A stretch of 64,000 bases of DNA. Origin: Trileptium ribeirensis (lineage: Eukaryota > Nematoda > Enoplea > Enoplida > Thoracostomopsidae). The position numbers and the translations under genes were made by a program. Position 1 is the stretch's first letter. Each line of letters opens with the position of its first letter. Positions 34,190-48,800 of this stretch are shown piece by piece. Location: assembly GCA_030248225.1 (NCBI GenBank), contig JASANE010000682.1, positions 62,001 to 126,000 of the forward strand. The letters run 5' to 3'. The notes below the pieces were generated by a model. The model was given only the letters and a program-made list of their open reading frames with translations. It was not told where the DNA came from and made no database searches.

Positions 34190-36748
34190 AGACAAAAGCA
34201 CAATAGCGACAGTGTTTGACATCTCCACTTGATAATTTTTATCATTCCGGCGTTGGATTGTATATAAAACGCAAAAAGTTCCGATTGATTGAGAAAGCCT
34301 TCGAATGAGGTATCAGACGACCTGATCTGCCTATCGGAAGTTGAATAATACATGTCACACGAAAAAAACCCACAAACATTCGCTGCTAAATTTCAAACTC
34401 CTGGCTAGTAAGAATTCTTCCTTCGCTCGTTTGTCATTCATTCAGAATTCAAAAATTTGGTATATCGCTTGCTTAATGTATCATGAAAAGATCGAATTGT
34501 AACATTTACGCTGATTTATTCAGCCTCCTCTAAAAACGATGCACCTGTAGGTCTACCGATATAGATGGGTGAAGTGTTGTTACTTTGATGCTGGAGTTTG
34601 CACGTAAAATTGGGTTAGTTGTTTAAAAATGGAAAACCGAGAAAACGAGAATGTAGAAAAGTGGGAGAAAGGGTAAGATTTGAAATTAGTATAGTTAAAC
34701 CTGTTTTCCGATATCCCTTTTTCCACTTTATCACTGTTCCAGCCGTGAAAATAATGAGAACGAATAGACAGATAAATAAAACATTGTGTAAATATTATGC
34801 TATGGACAATACAAAACGTCACAATCTTACCCTACAAAACCAGCACTCCGAAAACCCGTGAGCCAGGCCTCCTACATAGCCTTTGTTTCAAAAATGACAC
34901 CGCTTTTCGCCATTTCATTTTGAGTGACTCATATGAAAAGCAAACGGAAACAATATAATTGCTTCTTCTCAATTATAATGTCTTATAATGCAGAAGAAGC
35001 GATTATACTGCTGTGTAAAGATGTCGCCATAATTGAGCGGAGCGACGTCGCCGAGCGAAGCGAGGCGATCGAGCGAACCGTTTTTATTTTCTGTCTGGGA
35101 GCAAAAAAGTCGATGTCCGTTCGTCCGTTAGTCTTTCATGGATCTCAAGAACTACTGAACCTATTTCAAAAAACTTTTTTTGTTTGAAAGCTTATCATGT
35201 GAGGATGTGCACTTGATATTTTAGAAGTTTGGCAACTTGCCAATTTTATCATTAATTAAGCTAATTAACACCCTAATTAAGCTCATAACAGCTTAACTAT
35301 TGGTCGTAGAGTCGTTTTAACGACATATACGTTGAGTTTTCCATGGGGAAATAAGAAAATAGATGCATTGTACATACAGGAATAGTATAGTACGAATGTT
35401 ATAGGCAAAATTATTTTCAGACTCCGTGGCCTATGATTTCATTGCTATGCTTCGATTACCATTCATCACCATGCTGTATAAGCCACGTGACTTCCTTTGT
35501 CTTGCTTTTCGTTCGAACGGAATAAAACTATTCTTTCATTTACTCATTGTTGTCTAAGTAATAATATATTCCCAAGACATTGAGTACGTTCATATTACTA
35601 ATGCCGTCGCTCCGCTCAAAAAATGTAGTTCCACTACTACTGGTAATATGTCGCTCCAGAGTGAATGTTTCATTTTATCCTATACTGTTCCTTAATAACG
35701 ACACTTGTTCCCTAAATGAAACTTCGTATTTTTTACGGATCAATGCGTAGCGGATAATTTGAGTTACGTAAAAATGACGCTAGTACAATACATCGTAGAG
35801 CATCGACGAGGCTTTAATTTGATCTATGTGATAAAGTGCACTTACATCTTGGAAGATGTACAGTATATCAAACTTTTCAAAAAGTAAGCAATAAATTCAG
35901 AACATATTTTAATACTGACGTAGTTACCGCAAATATGCGTATGCAATAATTCATGATTATAAAGTAATCTTAAATCTAATAACGATGAAAGACAATGTTT
36001 ACACCGCCAACATGTGCAGCAACTTTTGTGAACAAGCGTCTAGCATTTACCGAGGTATAAATAATCAAAGTTAATTGGTCCCTCAATAGCAGTTGTTCCT
36101 TAAATAGCTCCTTTACTATACTAGCTCTGTTGCGAAATATATGGCGACCTCGGTTCCATCCAATTTGACAGGCCAACTATAGTGTCTCTATGAAAGAGAC
36201 GAGTACGCACACAAGATAAAATAATTGTTATGTTGAGCACAGGCAAAAAGAGAGTGCTTTGGACTTTTTAATTCAACCCGGGGCACGATCGTATGTAGTT
36301 TGTGGTCTCAAGTCTCGACACGGTTACAGCTCTGACTCAGTGATAAAACGAACTATAAAAACACTATTTTTTTATGATCGAAATAGTTTGTGTATAATGC
36401 AATGCTTAAATTGAATTTAGCACCTCGGTTAGTACCGGTCTGATTACCTGCAAGCCGGTACGCAGACCACTGAGTTGTCTAGGAGCCGCTGTTCGATTCC
36501 TTGAAATAATGCAGTCAACAAATAGGAGCGCACGTGCAACCATGCGTCACGCGACAAAGTTAGTTAACACAACGCGTCGGAAAATGCGTTAATGCCAATA
36601 TGGCAGAGTAGTTGGGAACGAAAGAATTAATTTATAAAAAATGTCATTAGCTAATCAAGTTTCCACTTTGGACAAAATGTATCTTAGTTGCGCAACCGTC
36701 AACACGTGAAGTGACCGATAGCATCATGTTGCTGCACCACAGGGTGTA

Positions 36749-36825
36749 TCACAGATCCATAACAATAGCTGCCCCTGGTTGCTTTTCTTTGTTGATTCTC
36801 TTCGTGAGACCAAATTTTGAGTCCT
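36749..36825 (-). CDS. NKIRAS: NKIRAS terminal exon 7, right arm
   Basis: Reverse complement identical over its length to 23,490-23,566, with the same acceptor and TGA stop. Confidence 0.75.
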
Positions 36826-39800
36826 CTGAAATGCAGAATAATTTTAAAACATTTCTACACCTAATCATAAACACACTTCCAACACTACATAAAAAACCGG
36901 TAGCGCTATTCATCTGAAACCTGCCGTAGGCGCTTAAGCATCAGGAAACATAAATAAAATCATACACGTACGTATATTATAGTGTAATATGCTAGTATAT
37001 AAACCTTTTGTTGGATCTGTATATAATAAAATCCGCAATTTAATTCGACCGAGTTGCGAGCGTACAAGTCATTTTTAGCGGGTAATGTACATCTGACTTG
37101 CACAAACGACGATCCTTCGAAACTGATAACACAGTTTCCAGCAAGCATAATCGGACACATTTATTGCATGCAAGTGCCTAAAAACGCATTATCAAGCGTT
37201 GTTATAATATTCTTGACAAACTGTTAATACCGCTCTTGCGATGATATTGGTCCCATCTTTTATAATATTTAAAAATGTAGTGGGTAATTGGCACGCCGGA
37301 AGCATTAATGGAAGCGCCCCGTATGAGACATTCAAATTATCAAATTGCTTTGGAGGTTATCATGTTACAGACTAAATGTTGTTATAAAAGTCTGCATTAA
37401 CGATGCACAAATAACAGGGTGATCTATCTAGCAGAAAAATTTTATTGGATTCTAATTTGCCACTTTTATGGTGTATCTCACTTGAAGTAGTATTTGTTGC
37501 AGTATATTAATGCTTGCTAGGTGACTGGTATCGTCTCTACAACCTGAAAGAAAATGTGAATGTGTCCGCCTTCGAGTTCAGGAGCTAGAGAGTAAATGAC
37601 TTTTGCCGAATTAATGTTTGTTATTATCTAAGGTAAACCAAACGGGAATAACATTATGTTCATCGTATTGAGCACTCCATTCTAGCTTTCCAGGCACAAA
37701 TTGAACATGCTAATTTTTATTAAGTTTTTAGTCTCCCACATCGTACCAAAATAGTAAAATACCAATTACAGGAAAACAATGAAACATAGACTCTTTTAAC
37801 AGTACTATAAGCCATCGTTCACTTGCAGCAAGGAATAAACCATCTTAATCTAAAATTAATCTTTGACTCATATCTCAGAAAAAGCTGCTGTGACAAAAAT
37901 GGCGTTACGCTGTCGATGACAGGTTTCTGATATGTGGTCTAACCAGACGCCTCGGCGAAAATAATTATAATACTCGACAAAAATGACTGTCACTCGCCGG
38001 CGGCTCGTTCGAAATGTTTATTGTTCTAAAATATTTTATTATAGTGCTATTAAAATCTCGAGTGAGTCACTGGTTAGCAGCTTCTTTGAATTGCAAGACA
38101 TTGATTTCTATAATGATCAAAGTGTGGAAAATGCCATTTCAATAACCTAAGTGACATATCGGGGCCAGTTGTTCGGATTTTTGATCAGAAAAAAATGACA
38201 GTAGAACTTAATCCCTACACAAAAATACATCAAGACATTTTACGCGTTTTGCAAAAATTCTAATATATATTCAACAGTTTTAAATTTTAACATTACATAC
38301 CTGTTGAAATACAGAATACATACACTGTATGCATAAAATAAAAAATACTATATCTACTAACTTGGCGCGTGAAAGATTTTGGACACAACATACACAAACG
38401 GTTCGATGAGAGTTTTTCGATCAGCTGCCGATACCTCGTACAGTCGCACTGAATATACAAAATGTTTAACAACAGCTGGAAAACATAGCGATTATCATAC
38501 TTGACTCCGAATCACAGTAGTCAAAAGTGTTTAAACGGCAAATCATTTAAAAATCAGGAATATTACGGTATTAATTCCAAAAATAACTGCAGCCAAAAAT
38601 ATGCGCGGATACCAATAATTTTGCGTTCGTACATCACGGAGAGCATACTTGTTCGCTAAACTGTTTATACCGGTCTCAGCAATATTATGAACTATGAGCA
38701 ATATTTTTGAACGAGGCGATTTTACTGGCTGACATACCTGCAGCCAAAATTTACGCGAACGCAAATTGCGCTCGTACATCACAAAGAGCACATAAAATCA
38801 ACTATATATACCCATAGCAAAATAATTGCGAACGCGAATTTTTGGACAACACTATTCCTGATTTTCAGAAAAAGAACAACCACAGTGTACCCACCTTAAA
38901 GGGTGAGTACGCAATCGTTCTTCTACTGAAACACAATAATTGGTCAAAATTACAGGATCCCAAAAAAGGTCCTGTAGGTTTAGCGGGAAAGATATCGCAC
39001 TGAAATTTGCAGCAATGTCATTTTCTCAAAGCTATGTATGTATAAAGTTAATCGTTAATGTACGTCGTGCATAAACGCAGGCGGACGAACTTCTGGACGG
39101 AGACAGACGCTATTTTGTCTGTTCTTTAAACTTGAACACGCGAAAGTGCGATTGAAAATAGATGGACACAATTTTGTCCGTCCAGGTCCCTTTTTATGTA
39201 CTTTACTTTTGCTCGTGACTGTATACTGGTAATACCCAGCGACAAATCTCCGTGGAATACAGTAAATACATCAATATAAAATGCTACACACAGTAGAACT
39301 AGTATTTAGCCCCAGTCCATTAGGTATATTTCTAAAACGAAATGCGGTATTTTATGTTTTATTTTATTTACGTTGTTTTCGCATAATATTTTATTTGTAA
39401 TAATTGTGTTTACAAGCTATGCAAATTTCAGCAGACAATCTAGCCCTTGTTCAATGGGAGTATGATGTGATATGTATCTTTTCGAAATCACAAGGCGACG
39501 TCATGCAAATGCTACCAAAACAAGCACAATAATCTTCACATAAAGTTTCCTCAACTTACATCACCTGTCCAACAAATTTTAGTCTTTGAGAACAATAGAA
39601 ATATGCAACTAAAGCGAAAACGTAACGCACCCTTTTCGCGAAGAGCCCATTCTTCAGCAGCCGTGCTATCAACTACACGCTGATCAGACAGATCGATCTT
39701 ATTGGCCATAATGACAATTGGAACCTAAAATATGCTAAAATAAATAATATTATTATGCTGGTAGCAATCGAGCCAAATATTATAAATATATGAAATTTCC

Positions 39801-42800
39801 GAAGTCTAACTTCACTCACAGTCCAAAATTCGACAACACATGCAGTCAATCGAGTATGGCTAACTTATACTCAGCTAACGAAGTAATACACATAGTCGTC
39901 TTATGACCGACAAAAAATTTAAATCATAACACAAAGATTAAAAGTACCTCGCAAGCGAAGGTAAAAAGGGGTGTTCGTGGGCGATGTGAGTATAATCTCT
40001 AAGTATCCTACGTTTAAGTGTATGAGATAAACAGGATGTCAGGTTGCGCTGTATTAATAACAATAATCAGAATAAAATTACTGAAGCAATCATAAAAACG
40101 CAACAATAATCATGTATATACAATGTATATACAGTATGTAAATTAGGACAATAATAATTCCTATCATCTAACTATAGCTGTCGACGGGACGGAAAACCTA
40201 TAATAGAATATTCTGAACGTACTGAAAGCAATTATACATAACCGAACAACTTCCTACATGTTATTTAGCGATCAGTTTTGTATAACCTAAAACCCTAGAA
40301 AATCCTAAAATATTAAGATATAGCCATGCTTAATCAATCATAATAAACCATCGTATACAGCGTGCTTCATAACCTACAACACAATCGATGTACGGTATAA
40401 ACCCGCAATACGTGTCGAAATTTTACAAATCAATGTGAAAGGCAAATTGTTGAAGACCCACACCAGGTCCTGCAGCGGTATTCGGAGCGACTCACCAAAA
40501 GTGTTATTCAGCAAGAGTGTAGAACCCCGCGAGTTGATTCCGGTTAGTATTATTTATCCGTTTTTCAATATGATGTATAATTATAGGCAGGGAGACGCGA
40601 TCTGCAAAGCAGAGTTAACCGAGAAACCACATTTTGACAAAGAATCATTAAAAACAAGTTTTGAATATTTTGACCCGGAAAATAGTATTAGAGCTTCGTA
40701 TTGTTAGAGAACTTTTCTTACAGAAAAAGTGTCTAAAAACCCTTCCATCGGAAGTAGAGTTATGAGTTACGACAGAAAAATTTTCACGAATTTTTCCTAG
40801 AAGTATCAGAGAAAACTTCGTTCCTTTCGCTTGCTCCATTTAAATCACCTCCTTCTTTTCCTTCGAATGTAACTGTCAATTTCTTTCTTTATTCTGTCAA
40901 CTTTTCGAAACGATTCCATATCATTAACGCCAAATACGAGCATGTAAGCCTATAAATGTCAAACAAGAATAGAATACAATATTCAGAATGCACATTCGGC
41001 AAACGCCTGCTTATCTATTTCGAGAAACTCGTAAGATGCTTTAACAGTACATATTGCTAAACACATAACGTAGCTAAAAAGTAATCTTCTAAACTGAAAC
41101 GAATCGAGTCCATTAAAAAATAAAACAGCCATGCATGGCAAATGAAAATATGATTATTCGTAATAAATGCAGCAAACATTTGACATTCCGTAAGTTCTAT
41201 AGGATTCTATTGCAAATAAGTAATGAGTCGCCAGCTAAATCTCAAATAATGATAGTTTAAGTTCACCAGTACCTACATCATTCTTAGATACGTTGCAAGA
41301 AAACAAAGCGATGCCTCAATACGTTTATTAATGCTCATGAATGGTGCAGCATTAAAAATGGGTGTTTGAAGTACCATAACATTTTTTTATTTTTGTGGCC
41401 TTGCGAAAAACATAAACACAATAAGGAAATGTTAGAAAACTGCGTAGTCGTTTCGCGATCATACAAGCTCAAAATATCAAGTTAAATCGATATTAACTAC
41501 AAAACTACTGCCGTATTTCAATTAGTATAATTTATAGTGCATTAGGGAAAAGTATGACACTTCACTGCACTCACATATTAGGTCGTATTTGATGAAACGG
41601 TCGTTTTCGGCCTGACTCCCCCAGTTGCTGGAGGGTCGAGATCCCCCGAACTCAGTTTCTGCAGGTGTTGCTTGGACCCCCGTTCCAGTTTTTTGCAGTG
41701 GGGAGGTCGGACCCTCCAATTTCTAGGGGGTCGGTTTATAGGCAGCTGCATGTAAACCGACCCCATCGCACCCAAAAAAATTGGGGGAGGGGTCCGACTT
41801 ACCTTCCCAAAAGTGGGGGGCCCAAGTTACCCCACCCTCCAGGAACTGCGGTGGGAGAGGCCGAAAACGCGCGTGTCATCACACACGGCCTAACATCAGA
41901 GTACAGGGAAGTGTCACACTCCTCCCTAATGCACTCTTGGTATAGATATTTCATTAGGGAGAACTGACATTTCTATTTCGCCTTAAATTTTGTTGAAATC
42001 AAAGATCATGTTTCATGCCTTTTAGATACCGAAGGAGAATTATTTGTAAGAGTTTTCCGTTTTAGTGTCAAAAGTTAATGGCAAACTAAACAAAAGCGCA
42101 TCAATATCATGACGCTACTTGCACAACACAAAAACAATGTATTCTGTCTAAGTGTGCGCTCAGCCGTCTTTGATTATGTTTTAGCTAGCCAACACATATA
42201 TCTCGACATCTACTATACAGTTTATAATACACAGAGCAGGGAATAACCGGAACCGGAACCAGCAACCAGAATCGTCCATTTAAACCGGATCCAGAAACTT
42301 GGTTCTCGAAATTTATATACAGTAGAACCAGATAGAAGGAAGAAATTAAGGTATAGTGGATTTAGAATGCATTAAAAATCACTTTTGTATTAAACTTAAT
42401 GTATTGCGATGGTATTACTACCTTTCTGAAATTTTAAAGAGACTGAGGAAGTTAATAATGTATATTTATCGATCAAATATGTCGATTTTTAGACACCCAG
42501 AGCAAAAAGTGCCTTCCACTATACACCATTGCGTATACTGCGTCAAATCGAATTTGTTTACAAAGCTTGGAGCGTAGAATACACACTTTCGCTCTGTCTC
42601 CAGTCGTCTCCCTTTACTACACATACGTTTGTTACACGTTAATCTGTAGGAAACTTGAAATAATTGGTTTATATGATTCTAAGAGAAAATAATAGATAGA
42701 AGAAGGTAATTTTCTGATCAATGATCAGAGACACTGTTTAGGCTAGCGTTGGACAAACAGTGCTCGTTAGTTAGGTGATTATGATGATATATTTCTAATC

Positions 42801-45800
42801 AGAATGCTATAAATGAGACACACTGTGATGCTGCTCGCACAGTTTCAATAAATACAGTTCATTGCCAAGAAAACAGTTTTTGGCTGCGTTGCAGATAACG
42901 TTAGTTTACTTTAATGTAGACTTATTTATCAAGCTTACAAGCGCATTGGCGGGTTCTTGACGCAATTTATGTTAGCCAAGCATACCCTAAGTACTTCTGC
43001 GTAAGCCATACTCCGTTACCGAGTTGGACCGGTTTAACTGAAACCTTACCCACAGACTTCTGAATGTGTAAAATCATGCTCCTACAAGCATCGACTTGGC
43101 TTTGATTTGGTAACAAACTCCTGCAGGCTATTATGAAAAATTCCTACTGAAATTATGTGCACTACTTACGTTTCAAACGACAAATTGCTTAGTTAATCTT
43201 TTATTTTGCTTCGTTGCATTGGAGCTTGATCATTGTATAATATATATTACATATGTTTGGATCACAGGATGAAGCAAAAAACGTGAAAAATTTCAAACAA
43301 AATTTTTAAACCGGGAATTCCGGTTCCGGTATGGTTTTTGCCCTTTGCCGGAACCGCAACCGGAACACAATTTTTCGCCGGAACCGGTATCCCGATTACT
43401 CCCTAACAGAGAGATAACACTAACAAATCAAATACTAACATAATATATTTGTAATTTTTAAGGCATATTTTATAATTATTTCTGGCATATGTAATTTTCT
43501 AAGTACTTTGTAGCCAAGAACTTAACTGTGCCGCTATTTAAGCGACAGCCAAAAGGAACATGTCGAGCATATTACAATAACAATCTACCATCATATGTAA
43601 TTTAATCAGTTTATTCCCATATATATATTCGTTTTAAACCACGGTGTAGAGCAACTAGCATCTCGCAAGCGATGCTGAAACGAAGCCAGTTTGGTTTCAT
43701 TTTTAAGTTATCTGTTTAATAACTGTATGTTTTATGTATATACCACCCCAAAACCTCTTGAGCCATGAATCCATTCAAAATCCTACACCCCCGTCGACTC
43801 TGGACCCATCAAAAACAACTGACAACGTAAAGCGTTTGTGCTGTATTGTAGATGACCAAATCATTGCATTCAATACACCGAAAACCCTCTTTATAAACTA
43901 TATTTGATGCCGTATACCAAACTACTGAAGACGTACTATTTTCTGGAAATAGAGATCGTTCACCCTAATAAGTAAGTCCACTTTAGCTGCGTACACCTGG
44001 GTTGTTCTTTTGTCAAGTTAGTTCACGATCATAAAAGCGATGAACGCGAACAAATCACGATTTTCCCTTATGTATGCGAAAACCATTTGCAATGCAGCAA
44101 TGTGTAGGCGCTGTTCTCGTTCACTATTTTGCGACTTAGCATTGCATTTTCCTGATCGCGTACAAGTGAAAACGCGAATACCAACAGTATTTTTCATGTG
44201 CTATAATACACAAATAGACCGTAACACTACTGTCTGATTAGAATGTCACTTGATGAACACGGATAAACACGCGAAATGAAAAACTTTGCGTGAACCATTT
44301 GTACATCGCAAAGCCCATGTTCGCGGTCACAAAAAATGGGAATACAAATGACCAAAATGTGAACACAAATTAAAAAGATTGTTCTCTACTAGCTATGCGA
44401 TATGGGGGAGTATTGAAAAACTGCCGATGCCTGCGACAATAATTTCCAAATGTGGCTTTTTCAGTTAATTCCATGCTACACGTGACAATGGTACACACTT
44501 TTTAATACTGAGTTGTAAGAGACGGCCGGAGTCTAGCGGCTTGGGCAGAGAAATTTTGAAAACAGCTGGCGTTTTGGTTTCTTGGTGCAGGTAAGAAAAT
44601 TTTCGGTTACTTCCGGTTGTATTTTTTCACTAATCGTTTACGTAAGTACAAGCTATCAGCCTCGCAGGATGTCACAATAAAATTAAGAATTTTGGGTGCA
44701 CCAAACAAAAGACATTATAACTCTAGAACCGGAGCCTTAATCGAAAAAACAAAAAAGAGGCACCGGCAATTATCATTTTACTATGAAATAAATCAACCAG
44801 AGAAAAATTCGAAAGTTAAGATAAAAATAACATTGCTTCCGCGACGGCTACTAAAATGTGGCAAAAAACCTCATTTTGACCTCTGACCCCGGAACCAAAT
44901 TTAAATAAAAAAACGCTAGGGGATGTACACGGTAAGTCGTTCCCTAGTTATGGTCGGTCACATTCACATACAGACAAAATTTAAAAACTTTCACCACTGC
45001 ACCACACAATCTCCGCTACGTTACACATTCTTTAAAAAGAACGCTGCATGAAAATAATTCGAAATTTATATAAGTGACAACTTTCAAAAATATTATAAGT
45101 TTAAGACCAAATTTACGTTATAGGACGCTTGTACTTGTCCAATTGCTCTTTCGACTAGGTAAAATTGCATTCATCGTATCCAGCTACCCCAAAAATATGT
45201 ACTCATTCAGCTCTTAAGGTAAAAATACAAAAATACCAAAGTTTCATAATTTTGCTGCCAATATGTAGCAATTATAGCACTTATACAGCGCTTCTTGTGC
45301 TAGCGCTAACGACATACCCAACGTACTTTTAATTGAATGCTGACTAGTGAATGGAATGAACGTAGCGAAGAATTCTCGCTGGCCAGAGTGATATATTTCA
45401 AAGGTTTCCGTTTCTGGGCTTTTTAGGGTGGCTAGCATAACTCAACTTTGACCAGGCCGATTGACTCGCGCAATAGCTCATTGGAAAAGTTAAACTAGTA
45501 ACTCTATCGAGATTGCAGAATGTAGTGAAGCATAGGTACACCTACGCCTTTTGCGTGCACAACGAATCATCTCTCGATAACATACGTGAATATGTTATAT
45601 GTGGACATTACACAATACCGCACAAGTTAGAACAAAACTAACACCGACAATAACTTCCCTATGCCCGAAAACAGGTAGAAGCTAACAGCCGCTTAGGACG
45701 CCACAATAAAATTAGGAATTTTGGGCCTAAGAATCTTGGAAGCGCCATGTCCCCCTACTCATGGAACTATGAGTCGCTCAGAAAATCAATACCGGCAATG

Positions 45801-48800
45801 AATTCCTCATACCCGAAAACCCCAAGTAAAATTTTTCCGGCGCCCTTGACAGCAGAAAAAAGTGTTCGAATTTTGGACCAAGGAACCACGATGGTGTCAT
45901 ACCCCCGTACCTCAAACCCCATAATTCCAGAACCGGAACCTTAATCGAAAAACAAAAAATGTACATCGGTATTTATCAATAAATTTACTACGAAATAAAA
46001 AACACGAGAAAAAATTTGAAAGTTAAGATAAAAATAACATTGCTTCCGCGAAGGGTACTAAAATGGAGTACAAAACCTCATTTTGATCTCTGACCACGGA
46101 ACCAGACCTTAAATCAAAAACGCTCGGGGATATACACAGTAAAGCGACTATGCCGGTTCGAATGAGCCCAAGATTATGAAAATCGGTTAAGTCGTTCCCT
46201 AGATATGGTCGGTAACATTCACAGGCGGAATTTAAAAGCTTCCACCCTTGCAACACACAATCTCTACTATGTTCTGAACATGTATTTGTACCCTTTAGTT
46301 AACGCGAAAAAGGATTCCAGCTCCTTCCAGTCGTAAAAGCAGGTCGAAGGGCCTAGCTTCGGGTTTACGAATATGACATTTGTGAAGCACTAAAACTTGC
46401 CCGTATATGCTGAATAATTAATTAATTAGCTAGCTAATCAGTTAATTTTATACAAATTTTAAAATCTCCAGCTCCTTCTAGTCGTAAAAGCAGGTCGAAG
46501 GACCTATGTTCGAGTTAAAAGATATCCGACAAAAAATTTCTTGCTGTATCTCAGCATCCGGTAAAGATATTTCAGCAAAATTAGGTTTATTTTGAAGAGC
46601 TATTTAGGCTCTAATTCCATAAAGCTTTGGACAATGATACCCTTGGGTAAAAGATTAGGGTCAAATGGTTTTAAAAAAGGCTCATCAGATCAGAAATACA
46701 CGAGCATGTCTCTATAAAAAACAAAGAAATCCGGGCTCTCCAAATTGGAAGGAGTTGGGGGGCCCCCTGACATTTTTCGGTTGCCCCTGGTTAAGAACAG
46801 GTGCTCTCTGGCAAAATTTTGGACTCCGCCCGGTTCATTGCCTTATGGGAAATTTTTTTTGTCTCCAATCGGTCCAAAGTACAAAAAATTTGACCAAAAT
46901 TCCGTTCTGAAGCAAAAAATTTCGCAAATTTTGTCAAAATTTGCTTCAAAATCGCTTCTCTCCATCAACAGCGTTTTGGCAGTGTTTCTGACACGGTTTT
47001 TTACCGTTTTTGTCTTGACAAAATGCAACCCGGCAAAATCGGTCGCCCCCCGGGTCGGAACCAAGGAGGCCCCAGGGTTCATGCCCCTTCGCAAAATTTT
47101 CAGCGATTGGAGAGCTCAGGAAATATGGGAGATATTTGGCTCATTTTACAGAGTAATTTAACCTATAATTAGATGCACATAATTGCTTTTTAACATTATA
47201 GTGAAATAACGATGCTGATGAATCAGTAAATATGGTCCAACGTAATCCTACCGGGCATTTTGCTATACTCCGAACGTTTTGTTCACCTAATTTAGCAACT
47301 TATTTTAAAAGAATGAAGTTCAATAACATACATGGTATCAATAATTTTTAGATTTTTCCCGACATTTTACAACGACGATATTAGGTGGTGTGTTGAAAAT
47401 TCATTGACATGAGATTGTCTTTTGACGCTAGGTGTTTCTGTGCAATATCGATGCTGTATCAGCAAAGATGGTCCAAGGTAGGGCTCATGTGAATTTTGCT
47501 ACCATCGGAACGATTGAGGAAATAAAACCCCAGCTATACCTGTCAAGTATCTACATTATATAATGTTCACAGTACTTTGCATACTATTTATAGTCATGTA
47601 ATAACTAGTAACTCGTAAACTAGTGTGAATCTGAGCGAGCGTGTTTTCGTCGAGTGGCCATTTATGTAATCACATGTAACAGGCTTTTGTTTTTGCTATA
47701 TATACTACACCCAAAAACATTAATGTCATTCAAAACCCTAAAACTTCGTCGATCTTAAACCACCGTATTCAGCGTACCGAGAAATATATACACATAACAT
47801 TTTCATAAATGCTATGGATGCAAAACCAAGCCACTGAAGACAAACTAAATTCTGGAAATAGGATTCATTCACCGTAAACCAAAACAACATCCGAAAAGCA
47901 TGAAATATTCATGTTATACTCTAGATAACAAGGTCATCGTATTCTGCATACCAATGAAGACTATTCTTTCTGCCCTTCACACAATATATAACCAAAAAAT
48001 GAAAACTCACTACATTTTGGAAATCGGGTTCGTGACCGCAAAACCCTTGAAACACACGAAAAGGTATAATATAGTCAAATTGGGCTATAAGTAAAACCAT
48101 CGTATTCAGTAATTGATAACCTAATAGACAGTCGTTGTACGATAAAAACATGGAATAGCATGCCGAAATTTGAAATATCAATATTTCTGGCAAATGGTCG
48201 ACGAATTATATTTAGACCCACAGTGGACCAGAGAACGGTCGCACGAAAAAGTTGTAGATCTCGATGATTTGTTTCTGGATGGCGGACTTGGTTTTTTGAT
48301 GCAAGGCCTGGTATGGGTTGCGAATGACTGGTACATTTATGGCCATATTCCGCAAAGAAAACTTTAAAAAATCTTTTTGTTGTTTTGACCCCGCAAGATG
48401 GAGTGGTAGCTGTTCGCATTCAACTAAAGGACACATCCTTATCACTGTTGCTATTGAATAAAAAATTTTATCGAAATCCATCCACGCGAAGATGAATTAT
48501 GCGTTATCGAAACAGACAAGAAAAAGAGAATTTGAACGACCTGTAGGACCCTCAGTGGAAAGCGGTCCGTTTCAAAAATAAATTGTAAACATACTACGTA
48601 ATAAAAATAAAGGTGATGTTTTCTACAAGAATTTAAGCGATAAAACATACATCAGCCCAATTGTGATAAAGCTTCAGAAGGTCACCAGTGCAAGAATCCT
48701 GAAGCACAATATATACATTTTAAAATATCTCAAAATGTTATTGCCCTAACATCAAATTTGGTTTTAACAAAGAGGTGGCTACACACATTACCTGGTTTTT

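Noticed and set aside
46745..47161. 138-residue frame with a 135-residue partner in the left arm
   Set aside because: The paired translations differ heavily in the middle, and the block looks like an internally duplicated repeat.
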